A stretch of DNA of 6,100 nucleotides from Campylobacterales bacterium (GCA_027038335.1 JALVWI010000304.1:1-6100), one strand, 5' to 3'. Positions 1 through 5,250 are shown, numbered from the stretch's first letter. Translations and numbers: made by a program. The notes: generated by a model from the letters alone, not told the origin.

Positions 1-508
1 GATGATACTCTTCAGCTCTATAAAATTTATCAAGTGGCTTTATCTCTGTAGTTATCTTTCCAAAACCGGCTTTTGTAAGCAATCTTTGATACTCTGCTTT
101 GGTTTTCAGTGCTATCTCTTTTTGCTTGTCTGTTGTATAGTATATCGCACTTCTATAATTATTGCCTATATCATTGCCTTGCCTATTGCCTTGAGTGGGA
201 TCATGAAGTTCCCAAAAACTTTTTATCAAATCCTCTGTAGAAATAACACTATCATCATAAGTAACTTCAACCGACTCGGTATAATTTACTACTCCTTTAG
301 GAGTTTTATATCGATAACTTAAAACTTTATCATAGTTTGGATCAGGATAATTACCTCCCGCATACCCGCTAACAGCATTCAAAACTCCATGCATCCCCTC
401 AAAATGCTTCTCCACTCCCCAAAAACAACCTGCTGAAAATACTATCTTTTGCTCACTTGCTATCATCATTGTCAAAACTCCTACAAATATCAGTATAATT
501 TTCTTCAC
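1..508 (-). CDS. msrA: Peptide methionine sulfoxide reductase MsrA, probably exported (3' end outside window)
   Basis: MsrA reduces the S-epimer of methionine sulfoxide in oxidised proteins back to methionine. Visible: 169 codons on the minus strand, with the signature GCFWG at residues 27-31 (catalytic Cys28), then SGYAGG, TESVEV, FWELHDPTQ, GNDIGNNYRSAIYY and FYRAEEYH near the edge. MsrA proteins usually run to roughly 180-210 residues, so a short C-terminal tail, where resolving cysteines often lie, is missing here. Translated from GTG at 508, the N-terminus is KK followed by a hydrophobic run and IAS, a plausible signal peptide cleaved near residues 17-18, so I infer a periplasmic enzyme. 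An in-frame stop lies just upstream at 512-514. Internal ATGs at 469 and 466 would give a cytosolic form. The gene is divergent from the small membrane ORF. Family assignment is secure; the start and location are inference. Confidence 0.95.
   Translation of the reverse strand, partial: MKKIILIFVGVLTMMIASEQKIVFSAGCFWGVEKHFEGMHGVLNAVSGYAGGNYPDPNYDKVLSYRYKTPKGVVNYTESVEVTYDDSVISTEDLIKSFWELHDPTQGNRQGNDIGNNYRSAIYYTTDKQKEIALKTKAEYQRLLTKAGFGKITTEIKPLDKFYRAEEYH
478..482 (-). promoter_or_regulatory. Possible second ribosome binding site inside msrA
   Basis: AGGAG on the minus strand lies 8 bases before the internal ATG at 469 (codon 14). It would support a shorter MsrA lacking the hydrophobic N-terminus. 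It could be chance, because the same bases encode the signal-peptide region. Confidence 0.35.
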
Positions 509-516
509 TATTTATA

Positions 517-521
517 TCCTT
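517..521 (-). promoter_or_regulatory. Ribosome binding site for the GTG start of msrA
   Basis: AAGGA on the minus strand lies 8 bases before the GTG at 508. It supports the long, signal-peptide-bearing form. The stop at 512-514 excludes any start further upstream in this frame. Confidence 0.6.
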
Positions 522-535
522 ATATTATTTTAAGC

Positions 536-550
536 TGATAAATTTTACAC
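536..550. promoter_or_regulatory. Candidate Fur/PerR-like half-conserved operator in the msrA divergent spacer
   Basis: TGATAAATTTTACAC. Its first 12 bases are identical to the core of the perfect palindrome in front of the peroxiredoxin gene (TGATAAATTTTATCA at 5235-5249), and only the distal half differs. One base earlier on each side (GC versus GT) the match continues as 13 of 14. It overlaps the best -10 candidate for msrA and the -35 candidate for the small ORF, so a bound repressor could affect both. Functional identity is inference. Confidence 0.4.
542..547 (-). promoter_or_regulatory. Possible -10 box for msrA
   Basis: TAAAAT on the minus strand, preceded directly by TG (without the usual one-base gap). 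It would start a transcript about 25-30 bases before the GTG. There is no convincing -35. An alternative AT-rich -10 lies closer to the gene, around 521-530. Confidence 0.3.
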
Positions 551-571
551 TACTTACAAGAAAAATATTCT
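544..571 (+). promoter_or_regulatory. Possible promoter for the small membrane ORF
   Basis: TTTACA (544-549) and TATTCT (566-571) are separated by 16 bases. This would give a leader of about 17 bases before the ATG at 595. The match is moderate in a very AT-rich spacer, so the call is weak. Confidence 0.25.
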
Positions 572-582
572 TAAATGATTAT

Positions 583-587
583 AGGGG
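583..587 (+). promoter_or_regulatory. Ribosome binding site of the small membrane ORF
   Basis: AGGGG lies 7 bases before the ATG at 595. It is the main argument that this short ORF is translated from that codon. Confidence 0.6.
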
Positions 588-594
588 ATAAAAT

Positions 595-816
595 ATGAAA
601 AAATTTTTAAAAGAATTATATGGTACGGGAATGTTGTTTTTTTATTTTTTAAAATGGCCATATTTACTTGTTTTTGGGTATCTGTATATATTTAAAAATT
701 TTAGAGACAATTATATACTTGATATATTATGGTTGTATTGTTTGTTTTTAATAATAAAAGATTTTATATACTATTTTAGATACGGCAACAGATGTAAAAA
801 AGATAAAAATAAATAA
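595..816 (+). CDS. Small two-pass membrane protein, unrecognised
   Basis: I do not recognise this 73-residue protein. It has a basic N-terminus (MKKFLKELYG) and a hydrophobic aromatic segment at about residues 13-33. A short polar link (about 34-40, KNFRDNY) leads to a second hydrophobic segment at about 41-61 and a strongly basic tail (RYGNRCKKDKNK). By the positive-inside rule both ends would lie in the cytoplasm. It has two cysteines, Cys49 inside the second segment and Cys67 in the tail, and no CxxC, so nothing marks it as a thiol carrier. A good ribosome binding site precedes the ATG, and all codons are AT-rich. It is divergent from msrA by 86 bases and convergent with fabH (15 bases between stop codons). 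That placement hints at joint control with msrA but gives no function. It could still be a spurious ORF. Confidence 0.6.
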   Translation: MKKFLKELYGTGMLFFYFLKWPYLLVFGYLYIFKNFRDNYILDILWLYCLFLIIKDFIYYFRYGNRCKKDKNK

Positions 817-831
817 TTTTATAGAAAGTTG

Positions 832-1827
832 TTACTTTTTCATAGCAAACTTAACCAAAGCACTTCCCCAAGTAAGTCCACCGCCGAAAGTATCTAACAG
901 CATAAGGTCACCATATTTTAGGTTACCGTTTTCATAGGCATCATTTATAGCCATAGGAATAGAAGCCGAGGAAGTATTCCCATACTTTGCAACAGTTAAA
1001 ACAGTTCTTTCTTTTGGAAAATCAAGTTTATTTCTTACATATTCTATAATACGATAATTTGCCTGATGAGGAATAAATCTATCCACATCATCTGAAGTTA
1101 GATGATTTCTTTTTAATATTTCTATAACATCTTCAGTCAATGTTTTAACAGCTATTTTAAAAGTTTCATTTCCTGCCATTTTCATAAAATGCATCTCATT
1201 TTTAAGTGTCTCTTCATTTGTGGGATACCTTGAACCGCCTCCCGGTGTTATCAAAAGATCAGCATATTTGCCATCTGACGAAGCCATCACATCCATGATA
1301 GCTTCCTCTTTATTTTCTGTAGCACTTATGAGAGCTGCTCCTGCTCCATCACCAAAAATAACACAAGTAGTTCTATCATGATAATTTGTGATACTGCTTA
1401 ACTTTTCAGCTCCTATCACTAAAACATTTTTTTTCAAACCTGATTCTATAAAAGACTTGGCAATAGATAAAGAGTAAACAAAACCGCTACATGCCGCACT
1501 AATATCAAAAGCCATTACATTTGTTATGCCTAATTTATCAGCTACTAAGCAAGCAGTTGAAGGCATGCAAAAATAATCAGGACTAATTGTTGCTAAAATA
1601 ATAGCATCTATCTCATTTTTATCAATTTTTGCCCTTTTGATGGCGATTTTAGCAGCCTTATATGCCAAATCACTTGTAGCCTCATCTTTATCAGCTATAT
1701 GTCTTATCTCAATGCCTGTTCTTTTTTTTATCCATTCATCACTCGTATCAACCATTTTTTCTAAGTCTTGATTGGTAAGTATATTTTTTGGCACATACGC
1801 ACCTATGGATTTTAAAGAAGCAAACAT
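832..1827 (-). CDS. fabH: 3-oxoacyl-[acyl-carrier-protein] synthase III (FabH)
   Basis: FabH condenses an acyl-CoA, typically acetyl-CoA, with malonyl-ACP to start each fatty acid chain in type II synthesis in the cytoplasm. The 331-residue product has the expected family length and full catalytic triad: Cys113 in AACSGF, His254 in IPHQAN, and Asn284 in KYGNTSSAS. GDGAGA lies at about 159-164 and the conserved DTFGGGLTWGSAL at the C-terminus. The frame stays open to an ATG at 1854, but I chose the ATG at 1827. Family proteins begin close to the 'SIGAYVP' segment, and AAGGA sits 5 bases before that ATG. The longer start would overlap plsX by 26 bases and add an untypical MILVRKRNE. It is the last gene of the ndk-rpmF-plsX-fabH unit, one base after the plsX stop. 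PlsX, which uses the acyl-ACP end-products, is encoded immediately upstream. Confidence 0.96.
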   Translation of the reverse strand: MFASLKSIGAYVPKNILTNQDLEKMVDTSDEWIKKRTGIEIRHIADKDEATSDLAYKAAKIAIKRAKIDKNEIDAIILATISPDYFCMPSTACLVADKLGITNVMAFDISAACSGFVYSLSIAKSFIESGLKKNVLVIGAEKLSSITNYHDRTTCVIFGDGAGAALISATENKEEAIMDVMASSDGKYADLLITPGGGSRYPTNEETLKNEMHFMKMAGNETFKIAVKTLTEDVIEILKRNHLTSDDVDRFIPHQANYRIIEYVRNKLDFPKERTVLTVAKYGNTSSASIPMAINDAYENGNLKYGDLMLLDTFGGGLTWGSALVKFAMKK

Positions 1828-1828
1828 T

Positions 1829-2842
1829 TCATTCCTTTTGCGAACTAATATCATCCTTTAGTTCTTTTAAAATTTCTTCTATATCTTTATTGATATTGGA
1901 ATTGGAAAAATTTATTGCCTGAAATATCGCATTTTTCACTGCTTTAGCATTACTTTTTCCATGGCTTATTATAGCACATCCGTTAATTCCCATCAAAGGT
2001 GCTCCACCATATTCAGCATAATCAACCTGTTTTTTAAGGATTTTAAACACTTTTCTCATAAGTATTGCACCGGTTATCGCTAATGGGGATTTTCTGACAT
2101 TTTTTTTGATAATTTTTGAGATTGAGTCCGCCACACCCTCACTTGTTTTTAAAAGTATATTTCCGACAAATCCATCACAAACTACCACATCAACACTACC
2201 GTCGAATATATTATTACCCTCTATATTACCTACAAAAGAGGGCAAATTTTTAAGCATTTTATATGCCTCTTTCGTAATTTCGTTACCTTTTGATGTCTCT
2301 TCACCATTAGAAAGAAGTCCAACCTTAGGATAAGATATACCCAATACATCTCTTACATAAGCTTCACCCATTACACCGAACTCAAAAAGATGTAAAGCCT
2401 TTGAATCAACATTTGCACCGACATCCAAAACTAAAGAATATTTACCGCTTGTAGCTGTCGGCATCAATGTAGCTATAGCAGGTCTTGATACTCCTTTGAT
2501 ACGCCCTATTCTAAGAGTTGCTAAACTCATAGTAGCACCACTATGTCCGGCTGAGACTACTGCATTAGCTTGTTTATTTCTGACAAGTTCAACAGCTTTA
2601 TAGATAGAACTCTCTTTTCGTTTAAGTGCATCGGTTGCAGCATCTGTCATCTCTATCACATCATCAGCTTCTATTATCTCTATGCTATCTTTAAATTTCA
2701 GAGGTACTTGAGAAGAAATAACATCTTTTTTTCCAACAAGTAGAGCTTTAAACTCTCTTTCGTTTAAAGCCTGAAGTGTTCCTTCAATGATAGGAGCAGA
2801 GCCATAATCTCCGCCCATTGCATCGATAGCTATAATTTGCAT
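1829..2842 (-). CDS. plsX: Phosphate acyltransferase PlsX (acyl-ACP:phosphate transacylase)
   Basis: PlsX converts acyl-ACP and phosphate to acyl-phosphate, the donor used by PlsY to acylate glycerol-3-phosphate. It is a cytoplasmic enzyme that associates with the membrane surface. The 337-residue protein has the usual length and family landmarks in order: AIDAMGGD (5-12), SAGHSGA (97-103), LDVGAN (139-144), GLLSNGEE (175-182), VCDGFVGN (221-228) and YGGAPLMGINGCAIISHG (278-295). Its ATG overlaps the rpmF stop by one base (TAATG), and no clear Shine-Dalgarno sequence precedes it, so translation probably depends on ribosomes finishing rpmF. The stop is one base from the fabH start. The rpmF-plsX-fabH order is widespread in bacteria and links ribosome production with lipid synthesis. 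I see no anomalies. Confidence 0.97.
   Translation of the reverse strand: MQIIAIDAMGGDYGSAPIIEGTLQALNEREFKALLVGKKDVISSQVPLKFKDSIEIIEADDVIEMTDAATDALKRKESSIYKAVELVRNKQANAVVSAGHSGATMSLATLRIGRIKGVSRPAIATLMPTATSGKYSLVLDVGANVDSKALHLFEFGVMGEAYVRDVLGISYPKVGLLSNGEETSKGNEITKEAYKMLKNLPSFVGNIEGNNIFDGSVDVVVCDGFVGNILLKTSEGVADSISKIIKKNVRKSPLAITGAILMRKVFKILKKQVDYAEYGGAPLMGINGCAIISHGKSNAKAVKNAIFQAINFSNSNINKDIEEILKELKDDISSQKE
1833..1837 (-). promoter_or_regulatory. Ribosome binding site that decides the fabH start
   Basis: AAGGA on the minus strand lies within the last codons of plsX and 5 bases before the ATG at 1827. This is why the downstream ATG is preferred over the one at 1854. Confidence 0.7.
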
Positions 2843-2997
2843 TAGTTACTTTTGTATTCGCCGGTTGTTTTATTTACTCTGTGAGGCATTCTCCAAGTAC
2901 CGTCACTATCTTTAACAGGTCTTGGTAAGGTAAGTTTATAGTGTGTTCTTCTTTTTGCACCTTGCGTCTTACTGACTCTCCTCTTTGGTACTGCCAT
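2842..2997 (-). CDS. rpmF: 50S ribosomal protein L32
   Basis: L32 is a small protein of the large ribosomal subunit. The 51-residue product opens with the diagnostic MAVPKRRVSK, continues with AKRRTHYKL, and carries PRPVKDSDGTWRMPHRVN. It is very basic, as expected. It contains no cysteine, so the CxxC pairs that form a zinc ribbon in some L32 proteins are absent. I recall the same for the Campylobacter L32, so this looks like a lineage trait and not a defect. A strong AAGGAG (3003-3008, minus) lies 5 bases before the ATG at 2997. The stop overlaps the plsX start (TAATG). Only 23 bases separate it from ndk upstream, so it is most likely transcribed from the ndk promoter. Confidence 0.96.
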   Translation of the reverse strand: MAVPKRRVSKTQGAKRRTHYKLTLPRPVKDSDGTWRMPHRVNKTTGEYKSN

Positions 2998-3020
2998 TTT
3001 ATCTCCTTAATTTTTATATT

Positions 3021-3434
3021 TTAGCTTATTTCTCTTTTAGCAAAGAAAAAATTGATCTCTATATTTGCATTTTCTAAACTATCACTTCCATGTACCGCAT
3101 TTGCGTCAATACTCTCAGCAAAATCAGCTCTGATAGTTCCTTTTTCTGCTTCTTTTGGATTGGTTGCACCCATTAGCTTTCTATTTTTGCTAACAGCATC
3201 TTCACCTTCAAGCACCATAACTACAACAGGTCCACTTGTCATAAATTCTACTAATTCACCAAAAAAAGGTCTTTCTCTATGAACAGCATAAAAGTTCTGA
3301 GCATCTTTTTTACTAAGTTCTAGTTTTTTCATAGCAGCAATTCTCAAGCCGTTACTTTCAAATCTATCTACTATCTTTCCGATAACACCTTTTTTTACTG
3401 CATCAGGTTTTATGATGGATAATGTTTGTTCCAT
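3021..3434 (-). CDS. ndk: Nucleoside diphosphate kinase
   Basis: Ndk moves the gamma phosphate from ATP to nucleoside diphosphates through a phosphohistidine, keeping (d)NTP pools balanced in the cytoplasm. The 137-residue product has the usual bacterial length. The N-terminal TLSIIKPDAV contains the conserved Lys9, RPFF lies at 55-58, and GPVVVMVLEG at 68-77. The segment GATNPKEAEKGTIRADFA (89-106) carries nucleotide-binding residues, and NAVHGSDS (112-119) holds the active-site His115. GGAG (minus, 3443-3446) precedes the ATG by 8 bases. An extended -10 promoter lies about 50 bases upstream. It is the first gene of the ndk-rpmF-plsX-fabH unit. In Helicobacter pylori and Campylobacter jejuni I recall a further short gene between ndk and rpmF, and the 23-base gap here leaves no room for it. 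Confidence 0.97.
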   Translation of the reverse strand: MEQTLSIIKPDAVKKGVIGKIVDRFESNGLRIAAMKKLELSKKDAQNFYAVHRERPFFGELVEFMTSGPVVVMVLEGEDAVSKNRKLMGATNPKEAEKGTIRADFAESIDANAVHGSDSLENANIEINFFFAKREIS

Positions 3435-3485
3435 TTTATTTTCTCCATTTATATAATTAAATAACTTTAAAACAAAAAGCCGATA

Positions 3486-3494
3486 ATTATATCA
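3486..3494 (-). promoter_or_regulatory. Extended -10 promoter of the ndk-rpmF-plsX-fabH operon
   Basis: TGATATAAT on the minus strand is a perfect TGnTATAAT extended -10. A long A/T tract lies directly upstream in place of a -35, as is typical for the housekeeping sigma factor in Campylobacterota. Transcription would start near 3479, giving a leader of about 45 bases before ndk. Confidence 0.7.
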
Positions 3495-3580
3495 TAATTT
3501 TTTTTAAAAATGGGATAATATCAAAATTTAACTATGAAAAAGTTTAAACGATAGAAGTATATGCGATAGTTAGCAAGAGA

Positions 3581-3610
3581 GCAGAAAAACATAAGACTAT
3601 GTTTTTCTGC
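3581..3610 (-). terminator. Perfect 13-bp hairpin downstream of fdxA
   Basis: The arm GCAGAAAAACATA (3581-3593) pairs perfectly with 3598-3610 around a 4-base loop. It begins 11 bases after the fdxA stop and upstream of the ndk promoter, the expected place for the end of the fdxA transcript. In the minus direction it is followed by TCTCTT, with no uniform T tract. It may therefore act as a weak intrinsic terminator or as a 3'-end stabiliser, with read-through possible. Confidence 0.6.
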
Positions 3611-3621
3611 AATATATTTTA

Positions 3622-3894
3622 TTATTCAACTACAGGAGTACCGACTTCTCCTCTATCTTCTTTACAAGTCTGTCCATCTTTACATTCATCCCAAACTATA
3701 CAGCCTTCAGTCGGACAAGCTTCAGCACAAGCCGGTGCATCATTATGACCTACACACTCTACACATTTATCAGCATATACATAGTATATTTCTTCTCCTG
3801 TTGGATTATCCTCATCATCAACAATAGCTTCAACAGGACACTCATCAATACAAGCACCGCAACTAATACATATATCAGTAATTTTTACTGCCAT
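3622..3894 (-). CDS. fdxA: 2[4Fe-4S] ferredoxin, Alvin type
   Basis: A small acidic cytoplasmic electron carrier of 90 residues. The first cluster motif is Cys9-x2-Cys12-x2-Cys15-x3-Cys19-Pro. The second is Cys44-x2-Cys47-x8-Cys56-x3-Cys60-Pro. The eight-residue insertion in the second motif and the acidic C-terminal extension mark the Allochromatium vinosum-like class of low-potential ferredoxins, known as FdxA in Campylobacterota. Three further cysteines (65, 71, 77) lie in the tail, beyond the eight needed as ligands. In this lineage such ferredoxins are partners of pyruvate and 2-oxoglutarate oxidoreductases (family knowledge, not shown here). AAGGAG lies 5 bases before the ATG, and an extended -10 in the 55-base gap after metK suggests its own promoter. 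The hairpin at 3581-3610 follows it, so it may be largely monocistronic. The family is clear; the electron partners are not. Confidence 0.95.
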   Translation of the reverse strand: MAVKITDICISCGACIDECPVEAIVDDEDNPTGEEIYYVYADKCVECVGHNDAPACAEACPTEGCIVWDECKDGQTCKEDRGEVGTPVVE

Positions 3895-3920
3895 CTTCTC
3901 TCCTTTAAAAATTTTAGAAA

Positions 3921-3929
3921 ACTATATCA
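3921..3929 (-). promoter_or_regulatory. Extended -10 promoter of fdxA
   Basis: TGATATAGT on the minus strand (TGn plus a -10 with one mismatch), with A/T-rich sequence upstream. Transcription would start near 3914, about 20 bases before the ATG and just upstream of the AAGGAG. Confidence 0.55.
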
Positions 3930-3934
3930 AATTT

Positions 3935-3958
3935 AAAATAAAACAGATATTAAATCTG
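3935..3958 (-). terminator. Weak terminator at the metK stop codon
   Basis: On the minus strand CAGAT pairs with ATCTG (5 bp, loop TTAAT) and is followed by TTTTATTTT. The metK stop codon sits partly in the loop. The stem is short and AT-rich, so termination is probably partial and some metK transcripts may continue into fdxA. Confidence 0.35.
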
Positions 3959-5107
3959 CAAATACTCTTTAATATTATCTACCTTATCAGTTTTTTCCCA
4001 AGTAAACTCAGGAAGTTCTCTTCCAAAATGTCCATAACTTGCTGTTTTGGAATATATCGGTCTTAGTAAATCAAGCTCTTCAATGATACCTTTCGGAGTA
4101 AGAGCAAAAACTTCTCTAATGCAACTTTCTAGTTTTTCATCGTTAACTTTTGAAGTTCCTTCTGTGTTTACCATAATAGAAACCGGTTCTACCACACCTA
4201 TGGCATAAGCTAACTGAATAGTAGCTTTCTCGCAAACTCCACTGGCTACAAGGTTTTTAGCTATATATCTTGCCATATATGCCGCACTTCTATCCACTTT
4301 GGTTGGATCTTTACCGCTAAATGCACCTCCTCCATGAGGACAATATCCACCATAAGTATCAACTATGATCTTTCTTCCGGTAAGCCCCGCATCTCCTTGA
4401 GGACCTCCTATGACAAATCTTCCTGTAGGATTGATATGGTATTTTATATTATCACAATCAATATCTTTAGGTAGTATCGGAAGAACTATCTCCTCAATAA
4501 CCGCATCTTTTAGTTTAGTATAAGGAACATCCGGTGAATGTTGAGTGGATATAACTATAGTATCTATAGCTTTTGGTTTATCGTTTTCATATCTTATACT
4601 TACTTGAGCTTTTCCATCCGGTCTTAAAAACGGTAAAACTCCACTTTTTCTTTTTTCAGCCAAGCCAAGGGTCAATTTATGAGCAAGATATATAGGAAGA
4701 GGCATCAATGTGTCAGTCTCTTTACACGCATATCCAAACATAAGCCCTTGATCTCCTGCACCTATCTCACCGTCAGCTTGATCAACTCCTTGATTGATAT
4801 CGGGGCTTTGTTCACCTACACCGTTTAATACACCCGCACTTCTATAATCAAATCCGAAGTTAGCATCAGTGTATCCTATATTTCTTATCACTTCTCTAGC
4901 GATCTCTTGCATGGGAGCATAAGCAGTAGTTTTGATCTCTCCTGCTATTATGCAATATCCGTTTGATAAAAGAGTTTCACAAGCAACTCTTGCTTTTTTA
5001 TCTCTTGCAATAATATAATCAAGCACTGCATCACTTATCTGATCTGCCATCTTATCAGGATGACCTTCGGTTACCGATTCGCTTGTAAATAAAAAATTCT
5101 TAGCCAT
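3950..5107 (-). CDS. metK: S-adenosylmethionine synthetase
   Basis: MetK makes S-adenosylmethionine from methionine and ATP in the cytoplasm, the cell's main methyl donor. The 385-residue product has full family length. Landmarks in order are GHPDK (15-19, with His16 and Asp18 in the active site), Glu44 in ETLLSNGY, GAGDQGLMFGYA (116-127), HINPTGRFVIGGPQGD (224-239), GLTGRKIIVDTYGG (241-254) and the phosphate-binding GGGAFSGKDPTKVDRSAAY (259-277). AGGA lies 6 bases before the ATG at 5107, and an extended -10 (5141-5149) implies a leader of about 27 bases, too short for a SAM riboswitch. It is divergent from the peroxiredoxin gene by 168 bases. The metK-ndk-rpmF-plsX-fabH neighbourhood matches what I recall from Helicobacter pylori. 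No anomalies seen. Confidence 0.98.
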   Translation of the reverse strand: MAKNFLFTSESVTEGHPDKMADQISDAVLDYIIARDKKARVACETLLSNGYCIIAGEIKTTAYAPMQEIAREVIRNIGYTDANFGFDYRSAGVLNGVGEQSPDINQGVDQADGEIGAGDQGLMFGYACKETDTLMPLPIYLAHKLTLGLAEKRKSGVLPFLRPDGKAQVSIRYENDKPKAIDTIVISTQHSPDVPYTKLKDAVIEEIVLPILPKDIDCDNIKYHINPTGRFVIGGPQGDAGLTGRKIIVDTYGGYCPHGGGAFSGKDPTKVDRSAAYMARYIAKNLVASGVCEKATIQLAYAIGVVEPVSIMVNTEGTSKVNDEKLESCIREVFALTPKGIIEELDLLRPIYSKTASYGHFGRELPEFTWEKTDKVDNIKEYLQI

Positions 5108-5140
5108 TCACTTTCCTATCTTAGTATTTTATTATTTGTC

Positions 5141-5149
5141 ATTATACCA
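5141..5149 (-). promoter_or_regulatory. Extended -10 promoter of metK
   Basis: TGGTATAAT on the minus strand, a perfect TGnTATAAT, preceded by a T-rich stretch (TTTTT). Transcription would start near 5134. Confidence 0.7.
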
Positions 5150-5211
5150 AAAATTATTTAAATTTACTTCTTTGATAGATTTAAAAAGTATTCTAAAAAC
5201 TTGTTTAATAT

Positions 5212-5220
5212 TGTTATGAT
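5212..5220 (+). promoter_or_regulatory. Extended -10 promoter of the peroxiredoxin gene
   Basis: TGTTATGAT (TGn plus TATGAT) with A/T-rich sequence upstream and no good -35. A second possible -10, TACAAT, overlaps at 5220-5225. Transcription would start near 5227-5232, at or just before the 19-bp palindrome, with a leader of about 45-50 bases. Confidence 0.55.
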
Positions 5221-5231
5221 ACAATTTTAAT

Positions 5232-5250
5232 GTTGATAAATTTTATCAAC
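5232..5250. promoter_or_regulatory. Perfect 19-bp inverted repeat, likely operator of the peroxiredoxin gene (Fur/PerR type?)
   Basis: GTTGATAAATTTTATCAAC has two perfect 9-base arms around a single central T (5241). The inner 15 bases, TGATAAA-T-TTTATCA, have the 7-1-7 layout of Fur-family boxes. They differ from the classical TGATAATnATTATCA at only one symmetric position per arm. It lies at or just after the inferred transcription start, where a repressor would block initiation or clearance. PerR control of ahpC is established in Campylobacter jejuni, but which regulator binds here is inference. In the RNA the same bases could form only an AT-rich hairpin without a functional loop (one base), so a protein-binding site is favoured. 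Confidence 0.6.

Noticed and set aside
2..322. Open frame on the plus strand, rich in hydrophobic residues
   Set aside because: It lies antisense to msrA, whose frame carries all the family motifs. It has no ribosome binding site and its composition is that of a reverse-complement shadow.
825..840. Terminator between the small membrane ORF and fabH (AAAGT/ACTTT stem with T run)
   Set aside because: The stem is 5 bp, almost all A-T, and overlaps the fabH stop codon. It is too weak to call in this base composition.
1828..1854. Upstream ATG at 1854 extending FabH by nine residues
   Set aside because: It would overlap plsX and add a non-family MILVRKRNE. The ATG at 1827 has a well-spaced AAGGA and gives the usual N-terminus.
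2106..2333. Plus-strand open frame inside plsX
   Set aside because: It is entirely antisense to a fully conserved part of PlsX and has a low-complexity Ser/Thr/Pro/Leu composition.
3052..3282. Plus-strand open frame inside ndk
   Set aside because: Antisense shadow of Ndk with no ribosome binding site or recognisable domain.
3482..3496. Fur-like box (CGATAATTATATCAT) over the ndk promoter
   Set aside because: Only the left half fits the 7-1-7 pattern. The resemblance is explained by the extended -10 TGATATAAT itself.
3534..3554. Tiny plus-strand ORF (ATG AAA AAG ... TAG, 6 codons) in the ndk-fdxA gap
   Set aside because: Too short, with no ribosome binding site, and expected by chance.
3745..3936. 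Plus-strand open frame with apparent membrane segment over fdxA
   Set aside because: Antisense to the ferredoxin cluster motifs. The hydrophobic look comes from complementing acidic GAT/GAA codons.
5108..5140. SAM riboswitch in front of metK
   Set aside because: The inferred leader is only about 27 bases and AT-rich with no helices, far too short for any known SAM-responsive fold.
5233..5249. FNR/CRP-type site (TTGAT...ATCAA) in the ahpC palindrome
   Set aside because: The half-sites match, but the spacer is 7 bases in place of the 4 needed for TTGAT-N4-ATCAA. The 7-1-7 Fur-family layout fits better.
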